This document shows positions 41,373-51,715 of a stretch of 64,000 nucleotides of DNA, piece by piece. The number at the start of each line of letters is the position of its first letter. Within the stretch, counting starts at the first letter, position 1. The DNA is from Lysinibacillus sp. PLM2 (GTDB lineage: Bacteria; Bacillota; Bacilli; Bacillales_A; Planococcaceae): the NCBI GenBank assembly GCA_023168345.1, contig AP025689.1, forward strand, positions 2,106,001 to 2,170,000, written 5' to 3'. The translations under genes were made by a program, and so were the position numbers. Under the pieces are notes generated by a model that did not search any database, was not told where the DNA came from, and saw only the letters and a list, made by a program, of their open reading frames with translations.

Positions 41373-41911
41373 AATCCACTTAAAAAATTAAAAAGACTTA
41401 GTACAAGCATTGTAATTAACAAAGTATGGTTTACTTGTTGATTACAATGATGGACTAAGTCTTAAAAGGTTGCGTAAGAAGAGGTTAAATTTCTTTTACT
41501 ATTAAAAACTTGTGAATATATAAACTTTCAAACTTCCTTAACCAGAGAATACAATATTATTCTACTAAATGTCAATTTTTTCTCTAATTATCAACTTTCC
41601 CATTACGAAAATACTTATTAGGTTTTTAAGTTTTCTATTACCGATTAAAAACTAATTTCCTGTGTACAATGACATTTGCATAATCACAAATAAGTTATTT
41701 AAAATTCGTATTGAGTTAAAAGTCCTCCTTTTTAGGAAAGAAGTTGTTCTCCATGTATATTGAAATAAAATGTACTTATCATCTGAAACTTCTTCTGTGA
41801 TTTAAGGGACAATAGAGTGATTTTAAAAAAATTACTCCAATAAATGTAAAAAGTGTCATTATCAATAGATGCTATTATCACAATTTTATATTCAGTGGTA
41901 GTTCTAAAATT
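41373..41911. other. Non-coding stretch with orphan hairpin
   Basis: About 540 bp without a supportable gene. It holds the large hairpin at 41393-41463. The rest is AT-rich and scattered with stops on both strands. It may be what is left of genes lost together with the crotonase. Confidence 0.4.
41393..41463 (-). terminator. Large hairpin, terminator-like on the minus strand
   Basis: AAGACTTAGT / ACTAAGTCTT, then CATTGTAAT / ATTACAATG and AACAA / TTGTT inside. On the minus strand the stem is followed by TTTTTAATTTTTT. The nearest upstream minus gene ends 450 bp away, so its own gene may have been deleted. Confidence 0.6.
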
Positions 41912-42295
41912 TTACACTTCTATTAATTGTAATAATTCCCCATTGATACCTCTACATAAAATATTCTTCTTACCAAATGCTGTTAAACTTGGTGCTTCAG
42001 TTAAAAATTGAACCCCTTTTGATTTTAGATCGCTAATCGTTTCTTCGATATCCTCTACAGCAAATGCTAAATGTTCAATCACTCCATTAAAATTCGGTTC
42101 ATCTACTTCCCCTAGTTCTTCGATTAACTCTATTTCTACTTCTGGATGATCTTTTACAAATAAAAAGGCTATTTTACGATGCCCAATATTTGCAGTAGTT
42201 CGTAATTGAAAGTTTAAAACGCTTTCATAGAATTCAATAGATTCCTCTAAATTTTTGGCAATGATTGCAGTATGCTCAATTTTTTTGATTCCCAT
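41912..42295 (-). CDS. VOC-superfamily (glyoxalase/bleomycin resistance) protein
   Basis: 127 residues, one VOC module pair. The N-terminal E-H-T-A-I-I carries the first metal His (His8), E-F-Y-E-S-V-L follows, the second His is in I-E-H-L-A-F-A-V, and the C-terminal acidic ligand is in G-E-L-L-Q-L-I-E-V. Metal-binding lyase, dioxygenase or epimerase folds all look like this; methylmalonyl-CoA epimerase is one possibility near an acyl-CoA carboxylase, but residues do not settle it. Monocistronic, AGGGG ribosome binding site. Confidence 0.8.
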   Translation of the reverse strand: MGIKKIEHTAIIAKNLEESIEFYESVLNFQLRTTANIGHRKIAFLFVKDHPEVEIELIEELGEVDEPNFNGVIEHLAFAVEDIEETISDLKSKGVQFLTEAPSLTAFGKKNILCRGINGELLQLIEV

Positions 42296-42409
42296 AATAC
42301 CCCTCCGTTAATCCATTTCTATACAATGCTTTTATAAGTAGCTTCATAGAAACATTGTTGATATATTATCTAATATTTTGAATTCTTTTTCAATTATTAA
42401 CATTACTGG

Positions 42410-42438
42410 TTGACAGTGCATAAAAATTATTGCATATT
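42410..42438 (+). promoter_or_regulatory. SigA-type promoter of proBA
   Basis: TTGACA at 42410-42415, 17 bases, CATATT at 42433-42438. It lies just upstream of the T-box leader. Confidence 0.5.
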
Positions 42439-42445
42439 AAAATCA

Positions 42446-42692
42446 AATATGGAATCAGCGTAACGAAGACTAGTATGTGGAACCCATTTGAAAAGAGAGC
42501 GATGTTCAGTGGCTGAAAGGCATCGTACAAAATGGACTACAGAACCTACTTCGCTAGCTTCTAGAAAAAACTAGACGCAGCTCTGCGTTATGAGGACGAA
42601 GTGGGATTTATTTGTTAAATCCAATTTAGGTGGTACCGCGGAAAGAAACTACTCTTTTCGCCCTATTTTTATAGGGTGGAAAGAGTTTTTTT
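42446..42692 (+). ncRNA. T-box leader, proline-type, upstream of proBA
   Basis: Stem I is closed by CGAAG / CTTCG (42463 to about 42553), with an AGAGAG bulge near 42494. The specifier loop is GAACCTACTTC, with CCT (42545-42547) as the proline codon. The T-box core AGGTGGTACCGCG is at 42628-42640. A terminator hairpin CTCTTTTCGCCCTAT / ATAGGGTGGAAAGAG and T run end at 42692. Uncharged tRNA-Pro would bind and prevent termination, turning on proBA under proline starvation. Confidence 0.93.
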
Positions 42693-42712
42693 GTTACTTA
42701 GGAGGCAATGTG

Positions 42713-43798
42713 ATGGATAAAAAACGTATTGTCGTAAAAATTGGAAGTAGTTCCCTTACAAATGCAAGAGGCGAAATTGACCGTGAAAAATTACAGGATC
42801 ATATCGATGCCATCTCAACGTTGAAAAAGGAAGGTCATGACGTTTTACTTGTATCGTCTGGCGCGGTTGCAGCGGGCTTTCGTAAACTGGGCTATCCTTC
42901 GAGACCTGTTACGCTAAAAGGGAAACAGGCGGCAGCGGCGGTTGGGCAAAGCTTGCTTATTCAACTTTACGCAGAGGGGTTTGAATTTCACGCTATAACT
43001 ACTGCACAAGTGTTATTAACTCGCACCGATTTTTCTAAAAAAGATCGTTATAAAAATGCTTATGCTACTTTTACAGAATTACTTGAACGTTCTATCATAC
43101 CAATCATTAATGAGAACGATACAGTATCTGTTGAAGAATTGACTTTCGGTGATAATGATATGCTATCTGCTTTAGTTAGTGGTCTTGTTCATGCAGATCA
43201 ATTAATTATCTTAACGGATATTAATGGCTTTTATAATGACAATCCAAATAAAAATCCATTTGCTAAGCGTATTCACCATCTATCAGAAATAACAGATGAC
43301 CTGTTGCAGCTCGCCCAAGGTGCAGGCTCTACCATTGGTACTGGTGGTATGCAATCTAAGCTACAAGCTGCTCGTATTGCCCTTAATTCTGGTGTGAAGG
43401 TGTTTATTGGGAAAGGTGTCGGACAAAACAAGCTAACAGATATACTTTGCGGTAATGGTGATGGAACTTATATAAGTAACGAAAATCAATACATTTTGCC
43501 AAATAAAAAACAATGGCTTTCATTAACTGAAATTTCTGGAAAAATATATATTGATGAAGGAGCAAAGGATGCATTACTTTCTAATGGTAAAAGTCTTTTA
43601 CCAGCAGGAATTTATAAAATAGATGGTACCTTTTACAAAGGTGATGTGGTTGAAGTTTATTGGAATGATACTCTATTAGGACGAGGTGAAGTTCACTATT
43701 CAAGTAAAGAGCTTTCACTTGCATTAGGAAAACGAACAAATGAATTACATACAAACACTAGTGTCGTAATTCATCGGGATAGATGGCTAAAAATTTAA
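42713..43798 (+). CDS. proB: Glutamate 5-kinase
   Basis: 361 residues from ATG 42713 behind TAGGAGG; the open frame extends into the T-box terminator and is noncoding there. First step of proline synthesis: phosphorylation of glutamate. N-terminal amino acid kinase domain with V-V-K-I-G-S-S-S-L (6-14), V-S-S-G-A-V-A-A-G (about 47-55) and [15 protein letters not shown] near 206. A C-terminal PUA domain covers about 275-361. Followed 16 bp later by proA. Confidence 0.96.
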   Translation: MDKKRIVVKIGSSSLTNARGEIDREKLQDHIDAISTLKKEGHDVLLVSSGAVAAGFRKLGYPSRPVTLKGKQAAAAVGQSLLIQLYAEGFEFHAITTAQVLLTRTDFSKKDRYKNAYATFTELLERSIIPIINENDTVSVEELTFGDNDMLSALVSGLVHADQLIILTDINGFYNDNPNKNPFAKRIHHLSEITDDLLQLAQGAGSTIGTGGMQSKLQAARIALNSGVKVFIGKGVGQNKLTDILCGNGDGTYISNENQYILPNKKQWLSLTEISGKIYIDEGAKDALLSNGKSLLPAGIYKIDGTFYKGDVVEVYWNDTLLGRGEVHYSSKELSLALGKRTNELHTNTSVVIHRDRWLKI

Positions 43799-43814
43799 AT
43801 TTTGGAGGTATAGT

Positions 43815-45080
43815 ATGTCAAAATTAACAATGGAAAGTGAAGTACAGTTAAAAGGAAAAGCAGCAAAACTAGCGAGTTTTTTAATAAGCAACAAAACAAC
43901 TGCTGAAAAGAATATTGCTTTAAAAAAAATTGCAGAACAACTTTTAAAAGATCAAGATTTAATATTATTAGAGAATAAAAAGGATATTATTTTGGGAAAA
44001 GAAAAAGGCTTACAAGAATCCCTTCTTGATCGAATACTATTAAATGAAGATCGTCTCAAAGCTATGGCTCAGGCTATCCACGAACTAATAGCATTACAAG
44101 ATCCAGTTGGAGATCTTTTAGAAACGATGACAAAAGACAATGGTCTTAAAATCGAGAAACGTCGTGTTCCTATTGGTGTCATTGGGATGATTTATGAGGC
44201 AAGACCGAATGTAACCGTTGATGCAGCAACGTTATGTTTAAAAACAGGTAATGCAGTGATTTTAAGAGGCAGTTCTTCAGCAAAGCATTCAAATATTGCG
44301 CTTGTAAAAACGATTCACCGCGCATTAGAAAATACTTCTATTCCAATTGAAGCAGTACAATTAATAGAAGATACGAGCCATGAAACAGCAAAGGAATTAT
44401 TCCATTTAAATGAATATTTAGATGTTTTAATTCCTCGTGGTAGTAAAGCTTTAATAGATCTTGTAGTGAAGGAATCAACTGTGCCTGTTTTGGAAACTGG
44501 TGCAGGTAACTGCCATATATTCATCGACTATAATGCAAAGTATGATATGGCACTTGATATTTTAATCAATGCCAAAACACAGCGCCCTTCTGTTTGCAAC
44601 TCAGCTGAAAGTCTTCTCATTCAATATGATTGGTTTAAAGAAAAGGGTGAATCCATCCTGAAAGATTTACAAAAAGCTGGAGTTACTATTATTGGTGACG
44701 AAGAAGTTTGTACGGTAAATTCTTTAGCAACCTTGGCATCGGAAGAAGATTATGCAACAGAGTTTTTAGATTTAACAATTAGTGTCAAAGTAGTCGGAAA
44801 TGTTTATGAAGCAATCGAGCATATAAATAAATTTGGTACAAAACATTCAGAGGCAATCATCACAGAGGATATTTTAAATGCAGAATTATTCTTAAAAAAT
44901 GTTGATGCTGCTGCAGTATACTATAATGCATCCACAAGATTCACAGATGGATTTGAATTCGGGTATGGCGCTGAAATCGGTATTAGTACACAAAAATTAC
45001 ATGCACGCGGGCCAATGGGATTACCTGCATTGACTTCTACAAAATTCTTTATATATGGTAATGGGCAAATACGACAATAA
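43815..45080 (+). CDS. proA: Gamma-glutamyl phosphate reductase
   Basis: 421 residues. NADPH-dependent reduction of gamma-glutamyl phosphate to glutamate semialdehyde, second step of proline synthesis. Aldehyde-dehydrogenase-like fold: [18 protein letters not shown] (about 119-136), N-A-V-I-L-R-G-S, and the catalytic Cys in [10 protein letters not shown]. Same transcript as proB under the proline T-box. A strong terminator follows. Confidence 0.96.
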   Translation: MSKLTMESEVQLKGKAAKLASFLISNKTTAEKNIALKKIAEQLLKDQDLILLENKKDIILGKEKGLQESLLDRILLNEDRLKAMAQAIHELIALQDPVGDLLETMTKDNGLKIEKRRVPIGVIGMIYEARPNVTVDAATLCLKTGNAVILRGSSSAKHSNIALVKTIHRALENTSIPIEAVQLIEDTSHETAKELFHLNEYLDVLIPRGSKALIDLVVKESTVPVLETGAGNCHIFIDYNAKYDMALDILINAKTQRPSVCNSAESLLIQYDWFKEKGESILKDLQKAGVTIIGDEEVCTVNSLATLASEEDYATEFLDLTISVKVVGNVYEAIEHINKFGTKHSEAIITEDILNAELFLKNVDAAAVYYNASTRFTDGFEFGYGAEIGISTQKLHARGPMGLPALTSTKFFIYGNGQIRQ

Positions 45081-45086
45081 AAAACG

Positions 45087-45130
45087 AGCCAAATCTAAAG
45101 AGTAAGATAAGACTTACTTTAGATTTGGCT
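45087..45130. terminator. Bidirectional intrinsic terminator
   Basis: AGCCAAATCTAAAG / CTTTAGATTTGGCT, 14-bp perfect stem. The T run is strongest in the minus direction (CGTTTTTT). It separates converging proA and the flavin reductase gene. Confidence 0.85.
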
Positions 45131-45138
45131 TATTTCAT

Positions 45139-45705
45139 TTAAAAATCGTATTTCGCTTCTTTTTCTTCTCTTAATTTTGTATATGTTTCTGTTAATAAAA
45201 CCATGTCCTCTATTAAGCGGTCAATCCGGAAAAGTATATCATCATTGACGATTTCTTTCCGATTATAATCTTTTTCTTCTATAAATACATAAGTTTGTAC
45301 AATTTGAGCTTTCATATAAGAAAGGATCGGCTTTAATTGTTGCTCTGCTATTAAATAATGCTTTGGTGTTCCAGCAGTAACAAGCATACTTACTACTTTG
45401 TCGAGAAATGCATTGACAGGTAGTAAATCAAAAATATTCTTTAAGGTAGCAGGGATCGACGCTTGGAATATCGGTGTACCAATAATAATCGCGTCTGCTT
45501 CCATAATCTTCTTAGTGACAAGCCCTGTATCTCCTTCATATTCTAAATAATTTCGTCCGTCGCTAAACTGTACATCATACTCAGCTAAGTCGATTAAAGT
45601 CATATTCACATCAGGATATTTTTCATTCAAAGCTTTCATCGTATAATTCATAGCAGTACGTGTTTTTGACCCCACTTTTGAGCCTGATAAACCTACAATG
45701 TTCAC
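45139..45705 (-). CDS. NADPH-dependent FMN reductase
   Basis: 188 residues of flavodoxin-like fold. N-terminal G-L-S-G-S (5-9) phosphate loop, G-T-P-I-F-Q-A-S-I-P (about 76-85) flavin-binding turn and L-V-T-A-G-T-P near 111. It is the reductase type (SsuE/MsuE-like) that supplies reduced FMN to a monooxygenase. Its start is 2 bp after the stop of the luciferase-like gene, indicating strict co-expression. The pair is probably a two-component flavin monooxygenase for an organosulfur or related substrate; the substrate is not readable. Confidence 0.85.
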   Translation of the reverse strand: MNIVGLSGSKVGSKTRTAMNYTMKALNEKYPDVNMTLIDLAEYDVQFSDGRNYLEYEGDTGLVTKKIMEADAIIIGTPIFQASIPATLKNIFDLLPVNAFLDKVVSMLVTAGTPKHYLIAEQQLKPILSYMKAQIVQTYVFIEEKDYNRKEIVNDDILFRIDRLIEDMVLLTETYTKLREEKEAKYDF

Positions 45706-45707
45706 AT

Positions 45708-46772
45708 TTATTCCCCCTGCTTTGCAGTATACTTTCTTACAGCTGGTAGAATCTCATTTCCAATTAATTCGATGTTTCTCATTAAATTTTCAAATGGAAC
45801 GCCACCAAAATCCATTTGTCCAATATAACGTTGATGGCCAAATAATTCGTATTGATATAGTATTTTTTCGATTATTTGTTGGGGACTTCCGATATTCATC
45901 ACATCTCGCGTATCAGCACCTTGCGCAAAATGTTGTTTAGGGAACCCTCGTCCATTCGTTAATTTCATACCTTCATTTATAAACGGATAGTACTCTCTAA
46001 GAGCTTGTTGTGTTGTCTCAGCAGCATAGAAAAATCCGGCTGTTGCCACTGGGAAATTATTTGGATCAAATCCGCTATCTTGTAAAGATTCTCTGTATGC
46101 ATCTATGGAATATTTAAAGCTTGTTGCAGGGCCACCAAGCATAGCCAACTGCATTGGCACTCCAGCACGACCTGCTTTAATAGCACTTGCAGGTGGACCT
46201 CCAACTGCTCGCCAAATCGGAAGTGATCCGTTTAATGGTCGCGGTAAGATTTGAGCATCTCTTAATGGGGCTCTAAATTCTCCACTCCAATTTACAACTT
46301 CCTCTTCATTGATTTTTAATAATAAATCAAACTTTTCTTCAAATAACTCCTCATAATCTCGTAAGTCATAGCCTAATAAACTAAACAAGCCCACTCTGGA
46401 AGCGCGACCTGCGATAATTTCAGCTCTTCCGTTTGAAATTAAATCAATCGTCGCAAAATCTTCATACACCCGTACTGGATCTAGCGTACTAATAATCGTA
46501 GAAGAGCTAGATATTTTAATTTTATTTGTCGCTTGTGCAATCGCAGCTAATACTACTGAATGAGCCTGCGTTGTAAAATATTCTTGATGGCTCTCCCCTA
46601 CACTAAAAAAATCGATTCCAGCTTGCTCAGCAAGTTTTGCTAACTCTATTATTTCATGAATTCGCTGTTGAGCAGAAATCCGATCACCTGTATTTGGATT
46701 TGTAATATGATCTCCCAATGTATAAATTCCAAATTCTAATCCATTTTTTGGATTAATTCTATATTTGTCCAA
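45708..46772 (-). CDS. LLM-class flavin-dependent monooxygenase
   Basis: 354 residues taking TTG 46772 (M-D-K-Y-R) as start, with AAAGG 10 bases upstream; the frame is open to 46790. Bacterial luciferase-like TIM barrel: L-E-F-G-I-Y-T-L-G, S-V-G-E-S-H-Q-E-Y near 60, G-R-A-E-I-I-A-G-R-A-S and W-R-A-V-G-G. These enzymes use reduced flavin and oxygen to hydroxylate or desulfonate substrates. The FMN reductase follows 2 bp downstream. Substrate unknown. Confidence 0.87.
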   Translation of the reverse strand: MDKYRINPKNGLEFGIYTLGDHITNPNTGDRISAQQRIHEIIELAKLAEQAGIDFFSVGESHQEYFTTQAHSVVLAAIAQATNKIKISSSSTIISTLDPVRVYEDFATIDLISNGRAEIIAGRASRVGLFSLLGYDLRDYEELFEEKFDLLLKINEEEVVNWSGEFRAPLRDAQILPRPLNGSLPIWRAVGGPPASAIKAGRAGVPMQLAMLGGPATSFKYSIDAYRESLQDSGFDPNNFPVATAGFFYAAETTQQALREYYPFINEGMKLTNGRGFPKQHFAQGADTRDVMNIGSPQQIIEKILYQYELFGHQRYIGQMDFGGVPFENLMRNIELIGNEILPAVRKYTAKQGE

Positions 46773-47086
46773 ACCGTCCCAACCTTTCAAGAATTTAATT
46801 GCTTTTATTTTAACATTGATTTCTTAGGTACTTCGTCTGATATGCTCACATCTATGAAAATTAGTGTATTAGTAAAATTTATGAACATGCATCGTATTAC
46901 AAAGAATTCTTTTTATCTGAGTAGAAGGATAAAATAGTATTTTAAAATTGATAGAATTCGAAATTTATTATATTTTAGCTGAACTTGGAATCAAAACCCT
47001 TTCCTTTTTCGCAATTTTTATAATTTTTATATTATAATGGGATAATAGGATGTAAGATTATATTACATATATTAGGGGGGCTTTTA
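46773..47086. other. Divergent intergenic region
   Basis: About 310 bp, AT-rich, between the monooxygenase and the small membrane protein gene. I see no gene or clear regulatory site apart from generic AT-rich promoter-like sequence. Confidence 0.35.
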
Positions 47087-47323
47087 TTGACAAATGCAAA
47101 AGATCCGTTAATTTTAGAAAAAAAGGCGAGAACCTATTTAATTGCAGCGATTATTTTTGGGATATGTTTTTTTGCGTTACCTGCTATTTTAAGCAACTTT
47201 GCTATTCAACTACTGGGTGAAAACGCAGTTCAAGTTGTATTTATCATTACATGTTTTAGCTTACTCATAGCGGTGTTTTGTGGGAATAAGTACTATAAAT
47301 TAAAATCAGAGATTCAAAAGTGA
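47087..47323 (+). CDS. Small two-helix membrane protein
   Basis: 78 residues from TTG 47087 behind AGGGGGG. Two membrane helices (about 17-37 and 47-66) with short charged ends (N-terminal K-D-P-L-I-L-E-K-K-A-R, C-terminal N-K-Y-Y-K-L-K-S-E-I-Q-K). The layout resembles small uncharacterised membrane proteins of Planococcaceae. The function is not known. A strong bidirectional terminator follows 28 bp on. Confidence 0.7.
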   Translation: MTNAKDPLILEKKARTYLIAAIIFGICFFALPAILSNFAIQLLGENAVQVVFIITCFSLLIAVFCGNKYYKLKSEIQK

Positions 47324-47350
47324 TGAATAATATCTCAAAAGGTAAAATAA

Positions 47351-47390
47351 AATGCCTATTATTGCTACCATTGCAATAATAGGCATTTTT
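47351..47390. terminator. Bidirectional intrinsic terminator
   Basis: AATGCCTATTATTGC / GCAATAATAGGCATT, 15-bp perfect stem, then TTTTT. It separates converging genes. Confidence 0.9.
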
Positions 47391-47419
47391 CTAACTTATT
47401 CTACATTGAAATATTGATC

Positions 47420-49933
47420 TTAATACCATAAACCTTGTATTTTCCAATGTATTAAATCCTTAGGGAATTCTGCTGCTATATTCAATTGTATTGATCCGTC
47501 ATTAAATTCAATATTAACTGTGAAATCAGAACCGACGTAACCTTTAATATATTCTTCAAAATGTTCCTTAGAATCAAACTTTGTATATAAAGGAATATAA
47601 ATTGCATTATTACCATCAGAAATATAATCGAAAGAATATACATTTACAAAATTCAAATCAGAAGGAATTTCGATAAAAGTACTACTCTCAGAATTATTGT
47701 TTTCTAAAATATTTTTTAGATGTTCTTTTTGTTCTGCATCTAATATCATATTATACAGTTTGTATAAATAGTTTTTACTTGCACTACTTATATCATTTAA
47801 CGAATACAGATATTCTATATAACTGTAAAATTCTTCCAAAATCAATTCATCTCTTCTAGCAACAAGACTAATTAGCTTTTCCTGTACATCAGGGCTTAAT
47901 TCCTGATCTGCTTCAAAATTATCATAACTTTCTTTAACGTAGTTGATTGTCTCTATATTTTCAAATGTTATAGAGTCAGGAGTTGATGGTAATTCATTTA
48001 TCTTATTAGTGATTAAATCTATTTCTATAATATTTAAAAGTTGTATTGATTCTTCCGAAAGCTTCGATTTCTGCTCAGCTGACAAACTATTAACATATGT
48101 CTTCGTCTCTAGTATTAAGTATTCATCATCATCCGTAATACAGCTCTCGCCTTCACTTGAGTTTTCACATTCATCATATAATCTGGCAAGGTTATCTAGT
48201 TTATCTTGTGCAAAAATTATCGGTAATAGATGGGCAACTTGTTCTTCCGCAAGTCGAAGTTTTTCAATGTTAGACACTGAACTTTTCGCTTCCTCATCTA
48301 ATTCTTCAAATGAAGCTCTCACTTTCATTACTTCATTAATATCCTCTAAAGTGATTTCAGTTGGAAGGTTGTAAATCTTTAAAAATACTTCACCATATGT
48401 TGAATCTAATAGTGTATTTACCGCTTCTTCTGCTGCCACAAGATGATTTAGATTAGTTACTCGTAATTGTAAAGTTTCACCTAAATCATTATAAAGAGAT
48501 CTTGCGTAAAGAATTTTCTCGTAATCTATAAGAGTTATTTCTTCAGTTGTTGGTATGGCTTCAATTGCTTCTACAACTGTCTTTATTTTTTCTGCGTTAG
48601 GGTCTTGCCTTGGAGGATCATCGTCATCATCCCTTCCACCGCCACCACTATTGGAAGGGGGAGCAGGTGGTGTTGGTGTTGGTCTTTGATTACGAGCTTG
48701 CTCTTGCTCATTTCTTTGTTGTTCTTTTTCAATCATTCTTTGCTCTAGTGCTTGTCTTTGTGATTCAGTTAGACTCTCAAGTAGTCTATCTGTAGCTTCT
48801 TGCTGCTTCTTTTCTTGTGCTTCTCTATTTGCCCGTTCCATTCTTTCTTGTTGTTCTATTATTTGCTGAATTAACGATGCATTGTTATTTACAACCTCTT
48901 GTCTCTTCTGTTCCTTTTCCTGAACTTGCTGTCTCTTTTTTTCTTCCGCTTCTTTTATTCGTTGCTGTCTCTGTTGCTCTGCAGGTGACGTAATAATCGG
49001 TGGTATCCTATCTAAATTAATACCCTCCCCAGAAGGCCCGTTATTAATATTTTCAACTATCTGTTGAACTTCTTCTTCAGTCATCTTACCACTATCTAAA
49101 GCACTTTTTAGTATATTAAATAGCGCATTATCGACATTCTGTTGATATCGTTGTAAATCATCGTTTGATAAAAAATCAAAACCATCAATATCATCAGGAC
49201 TTTCCGCATCTGAAATATTGCGATTCTCTTCATCGATTTGTGCTTTATTTCTTAGTAAACTCTCAATAATCGATGGATCAGCGACACCTACTAAATCAGC
49301 AGGATTAACTGGCGTGTTGATTGGAGCTTCATTTCTGTCAGTTAATGGTGAGTATATTTGCTGACCAGGGTATACGGTACTTATATTAGTAAAATTAGAA
49401 CTAGGATTATTATTCATATTTGCTGATACAACCCCAGCACCAACAACAAGTCTTGGTGTACCTGTTAAGGGATCAACAGCTATGACAAAATGAGTTCCCT
49501 TTGCACTGTATAGAACACCATTTGTTTCGATTAAAAATGTGTTTAAAGAGTTCGTCAAAGGTGTCACATCTGCATAAACCGAACCTTTCCAAACCTTTAT
49601 TTCTGTATGTTTCGAGCCTGCGATATCTTGAAGGTGAACAATTGATATATCTGCCTTTTCACCAATTGTGATAATATCCTTTGTATCGTTTATTTTTAAC
49701 ACAACATTAGAAAGTTCATCCGTTTGTAAACGATCGCCCTGTTGCAATTGCATACCAACTGCTGCTCGAATTGATTTTTGACTCCCAGCAAATTGAACAT
49801 ACGCAATTCCTGTAATCTCGTCGACCTCTATTATTCTAGCTTCTTGTGCGTTCACTTGAGTAATTGGAATAAAGAATAAACTCAAAGCCAATGCAACTAA
49901 AGAGAAATATAGTTTGCTCCGTTGTATAATCAA
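47420..49933 (-). CDS. Secreted FecR-domain protein with helical repeats
   Basis: 837 residues from TTG 49933 (AGGAGGG 7 bases upstream). Signal peptide (about 1-27, ending V-N-A-Q-A). A FecR-type domain follows at about 35-180 (strand-rich, with G-M-Q-L-Q-Q-G-D-R-L-Q-T-D). A long Glu/Gln/Arg coiled coil is at about 310-420, a P-T-P-T-P-P-A-P-P / Gly / Asp linker at about 430-455, then three or more helical repeats of the form L-P-T-x-x-x-I-T-L-E-D. There is no LPXTG or SLH anchor. It starts 14 bp after the SLH-NHL gene ends and may act with it at the cell surface. Confidence 0.8.
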   Translation of the reverse strand: MIIQRSKLYFSLVALALSLFFIPITQVNAQEARIIEVDEITGIAYVQFAGSQKSIRAAVGMQLQQGDRLQTDELSNVVLKINDTKDIITIGEKADISIVHLQDIAGSKHTEIKVWKGSVYADVTPLTNSLNTFLIETNGVLYSAKGTHFVIAVDPLTGTPRLVVGAGVVSANMNNNPSSNFTNISTVYPGQQIYSPLTDRNEAPINTPVNPADLVGVADPSIIESLLRNKAQIDEENRNISDAESPDDIDGFDFLSNDDLQRYQQNVDNALFNILKSALDSGKMTEEEVQQIVENINNGPSGEGINLDRIPPIITSPAEQQRQQRIKEAEEKKRQQVQEKEQKRQEVVNNNASLIQQIIEQQERMERANREAQEKKQQEATDRLLESLTESQRQALEQRMIEKEQQRNEQEQARNQRPTPTPPAPPSNSGGGGRDDDDDPPRQDPNAEKIKTVVEAIEAIPTTEEITLIDYEKILYARSLYNDLGETLQLRVTNLNHLVAAEEAVNTLLDSTYGEVFLKIYNLPTEITLEDINEVMKVRASFEELDEEAKSSVSNIEKLRLAEEQVAHLLPIIFAQDKLDNLARLYDECENSSEGESCITDDDEYLILETKTYVNSLSAEQKSKLSEESIQLLNIIEIDLITNKINELPSTPDSITFENIETINYVKESYDNFEADQELSPDVQEKLISLVARRDELILEEFYSYIEYLYSLNDISSASKNYLYKLYNMILDAEQKEHLKNILENNNSESSTFIEIPSDLNFVNVYSFDYISDGNNAIYIPLYTKFDSKEHFEEYIKGYVGSDFTVNIEFNDGSIQLNIAAEFPKDLIHWKIQGLWY

Positions 49934-49947
49934 AACCCACCCTCCTC

Positions 49948-51593
49948 TCAATATTTTTTATCTATTTTAATAATTTGATTGTTATGGCTATCTACGACGA
50001 CAATGGAGCCATCATTAGTAGTTGCCACATCTGTAGGGAATCGTAATCCATCAGTAATTGTTGTTACTTTTCCGTCTAACAAATAACGAATAGTATGATT
50101 TGCACTATCTGCAATTAAAAGTCCCCCATCATTCGTTAAGGCAATTCCTCTAGGAGATGCAAATTTTGCTTCAGAAGCTGACCCATCCTTATATCCAGCG
50201 TCTGCATATAGTTTATTGCCTACCGTTACTTTCCCAGCAACTGTAGTGACCATATTATTTGTGAAATCAATATATCGAATCGCTTGATTACCTGTGTCGC
50301 TTACATATAAATTCCCTTTAGAATCTATTACAAGACTCGTAGGTTCATTAAATTTTGCTTGAGATAACTTTCCATCTTTATAATCCCCTGCACTTTCAAT
50401 AACACCTGCAACTACTTCTACAGGTCGTAGTGAAGTTAATTTAATGTAGTCACATTTCTTTCAGTATCAATTTTTCTAATGACGTGATTTAAAGTATCTG
50501 CTACATAAACTGTTCCATCTTTTGCAAGTGCAATATCTTGAGGATAATAGAATCTAGCATTCTCTGCTTTATCGTCAATATGACCTGGCAAACCGTCACC
50601 AGCTAATGTAATTACATTTCCATTTGTTAAAATTTTACGAATCACATGGTTTTCTGTGTCAGCAATATATAAATTTCCTGAGGAATCAATATCGATACCT
50701 GAAGGAGATGAGAACATAGCACTATCTTTTTGAGCATTGTATAAAGCGCCTTCTAAATTACCAAATTCATCCGTTAACAATGGCATTCCAGCATATGTTG
50801 ACACATTCCCGTCTTTTAGTTGACGAATTGAATGATTGTCTTGATCTGAAATCATTATTGAGCCATTTGGTAATATTGCTAGATTAGTTGGAAAACGAAA
50901 TGATGCTTCTAAAGCCTTTCCATCTACATTTTCATAAATTCCATTACCAGCAATTGTTTCAACACTCATCGAAGCTAAATTACTCTTGTAAATAAAGGTA
51001 GCTAATTGTCCTCGAGTTACAGGACTATTAGGTTCAAAGGTTGTTGCTGTAACACCATTCGTAATTTTAAGACTTAATAAAGCTTGAATAGCATTTTTAT
51101 ACCATGCATTTTCACGAACATCGGTAAAAGGAAGATGTACTTCTTCATTCAATTCAAATTCATATGCTTTTGTTAAAATAGCTGCCATATGGGCTCTTGT
51201 TAGTTGTTCATTAGGTCTAAAAGTATTATCTTCAAAACCACTAATAATTCCTTTATTCACAAGTGTAGCAATTTGTTTGTAATACGGGTGATCATTTGAA
51301 ATATCTTTAAATTGAGGGTTTGTTACTGTTGAAGTATCTAGTTGTAGGCTTTGTACAAGCATAAGAGCGGCTTGTCCACGTGTTACGGGTTGGTAAGGTT
51401 TAAAAGTTCCATCTTGGTAACCTTTAATGATACCTTTCCCAGCTAAATGCTGAACAGGTTCATAAAAATATGCATCCACATCAATATCTTTAAACATGAT
51501 CGTTTCAGCACTTGCTTTCATAAAAATGCTGTTTTGTAGGGAAAAGAGAATGATTAAAGAAAAGAGTGATATAATTCTAACTATTGTTTTCAT
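49948..51593 (-). pseudogene. SLH-NHL surface protein, frameshifted by 5-bp duplication
   Basis: Signal peptide (1-29), three S-layer-homology domains (about 33-75, 93-136, 153-198) for wall-polymer attachment, then NHL repeats (S-D-Q-D-N-H-S-I-R, A-D-T-E-N-H-V-I-R, A-D-T-L-N-H-V-I-R, S-D-T-G-N-Q-A-I-R, A-D-S-A-N-H-T-I-R) that form a beta-propeller. The first frame stops at 50436. The NHL repeats go on in another frame to 49948. Position 50436-50445 on the plus strand is TTAATTTAAT, two copies of a 5-mer. Removing one restores a continuous 546-residue protein. It is either a recent mutation or a phase switch. Confidence 0.85.
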
Positions 51594-51715
51594 TTATACC
51601 TCCTATACATAATAATAGTATTTAATACTCACCCAAATAGTACCAAAATCGCAAAGTAAATACTAGAGAAATTTGATGTTTACTAGTATAATTTCACCTT
51701 TTTCGAGAATATAAA

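Noticed and set aside
42590-42712. N-terminal extension of proB to 42590
   Set aside because: It overlaps the T-box core and terminator; the good ribosome binding site is at ATG 42713.
47943-48374. 143-codon plus-strand frame inside the FecR gene
   Set aside because: It is antisense to a repeat-rich coding region with Ser-rich, low-complexity translation; a shadow of the real frame.
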